DNA of 51,805 nt from Roseburia sp. CAG:10041_57 (lineage in GTDB: Bacteria > Bacillota > Clostridia > Lachnospirales > Lachnospiraceae): the NCBI GenBank assembly GCA_001916965.1, contig MNTL01000078.1:1-51805 (forward strand), read 5' to 3'. A program made the translations under genes and the position numbers. Of this stretch, positions 51,780 through 51,805 are shown piece by piece (position 1 is the stretch's first letter; each line of letters opens with the position of its first letter). The notes below the pieces were generated by a model that was given only the letters and a program-made list of their open reading frames with translations, was not told where the DNA came from and ran no database searches.

Positions 51780-51805
51780 AAAATGGTTGACAAATACACT
51801 AAAAT

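Overview
The window looks like a chromosomal segment of a spore-forming anaerobic Firmicute, most likely a Lachnospiraceae member (inference). The reasons are moderately AT-rich codon use, strong AGGAGG ribosome binding sites, TTG/GTG starts, a spoIIGA-sigE-sigG sporulation block next to ftsZ, a six-cysteine SCIFF peptide with its radical SAM maturase, and small families typical of that group (DUF3793, DUF6110-like, TIGR04086). No rRNA or tRNA gene was seen, and no complete insertion sequence.

Layout. 1-4540: a cut-off unknown gene, a DUF2752 membrane protein, a zinc-ribbon/DUF898-like membrane protein, and a c-di-GMP phosphodiesterase whose receiver and GGDEF domains are degenerate. 4683-7421: a small DUF6110-like protein and an unusual P1B-type ATPase with S-C-A in place of the CPx motif, a possible ferrosome-type (Fez-like) pair, followed by a convergent HMA-like protein. 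7541-11577: enolase behind a long structured leader, flavodoxin, DUF3793 protein, and an active-looking diguanylate cyclase. 11650-13666 (minus): threonine aldolase and lactate dehydrogenase, the latter with a Rex-like site. 13808-14717: thioredoxin and an OhrR-type peroxide sensor behind matching operator repeats.

14804-26998 is the division and cell wall cluster: mraZ (with four mraZ boxes), rsmH, an ftsL-like gene, two class B PBPs, murD, ftsW, murA, ftsQ/divIB and ftsZ. It lacks mraY, murE, murF and murG. It runs into spoIIGA, sigE and sigG (27120-29533). Then come a phosphopantetheinyl transferase, a 770-residue cNMP-domain protein of unknown function, a CNNM/CBS membrane protein (minus), a TIGR04086 protein, the SCIFF peptide scfA and maturase scfB, a fused secDF, a TraX-like protein and a class III Fic enzyme.

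40605-48807 is a type I-B CRISPR-Cas locus: cas6-cas8b-cas7-cas5-cas3, then a deletion scar joining the first ~32 codons of cas4 to the last ~100 codons of cas1, then intact cas2, a leader and an array of eight identical 30-bp repeats with seven spacers. Interference genes look complete, but the adaptation module is broken, so the array is probably frozen. The window ends with an acyl-ACP thioesterase, recJ and two terminator hairpins.

Non-coding structure is rich: three copies of a ~57-bp hairpin repeat (one forms the 3' end of murA), a 157-bp imperfect inverted repeat after secDF, a perfect 22-bp-arm palindrome after sigG with its own promoter, and terminator-like hairpins inside the cas and scf operons.
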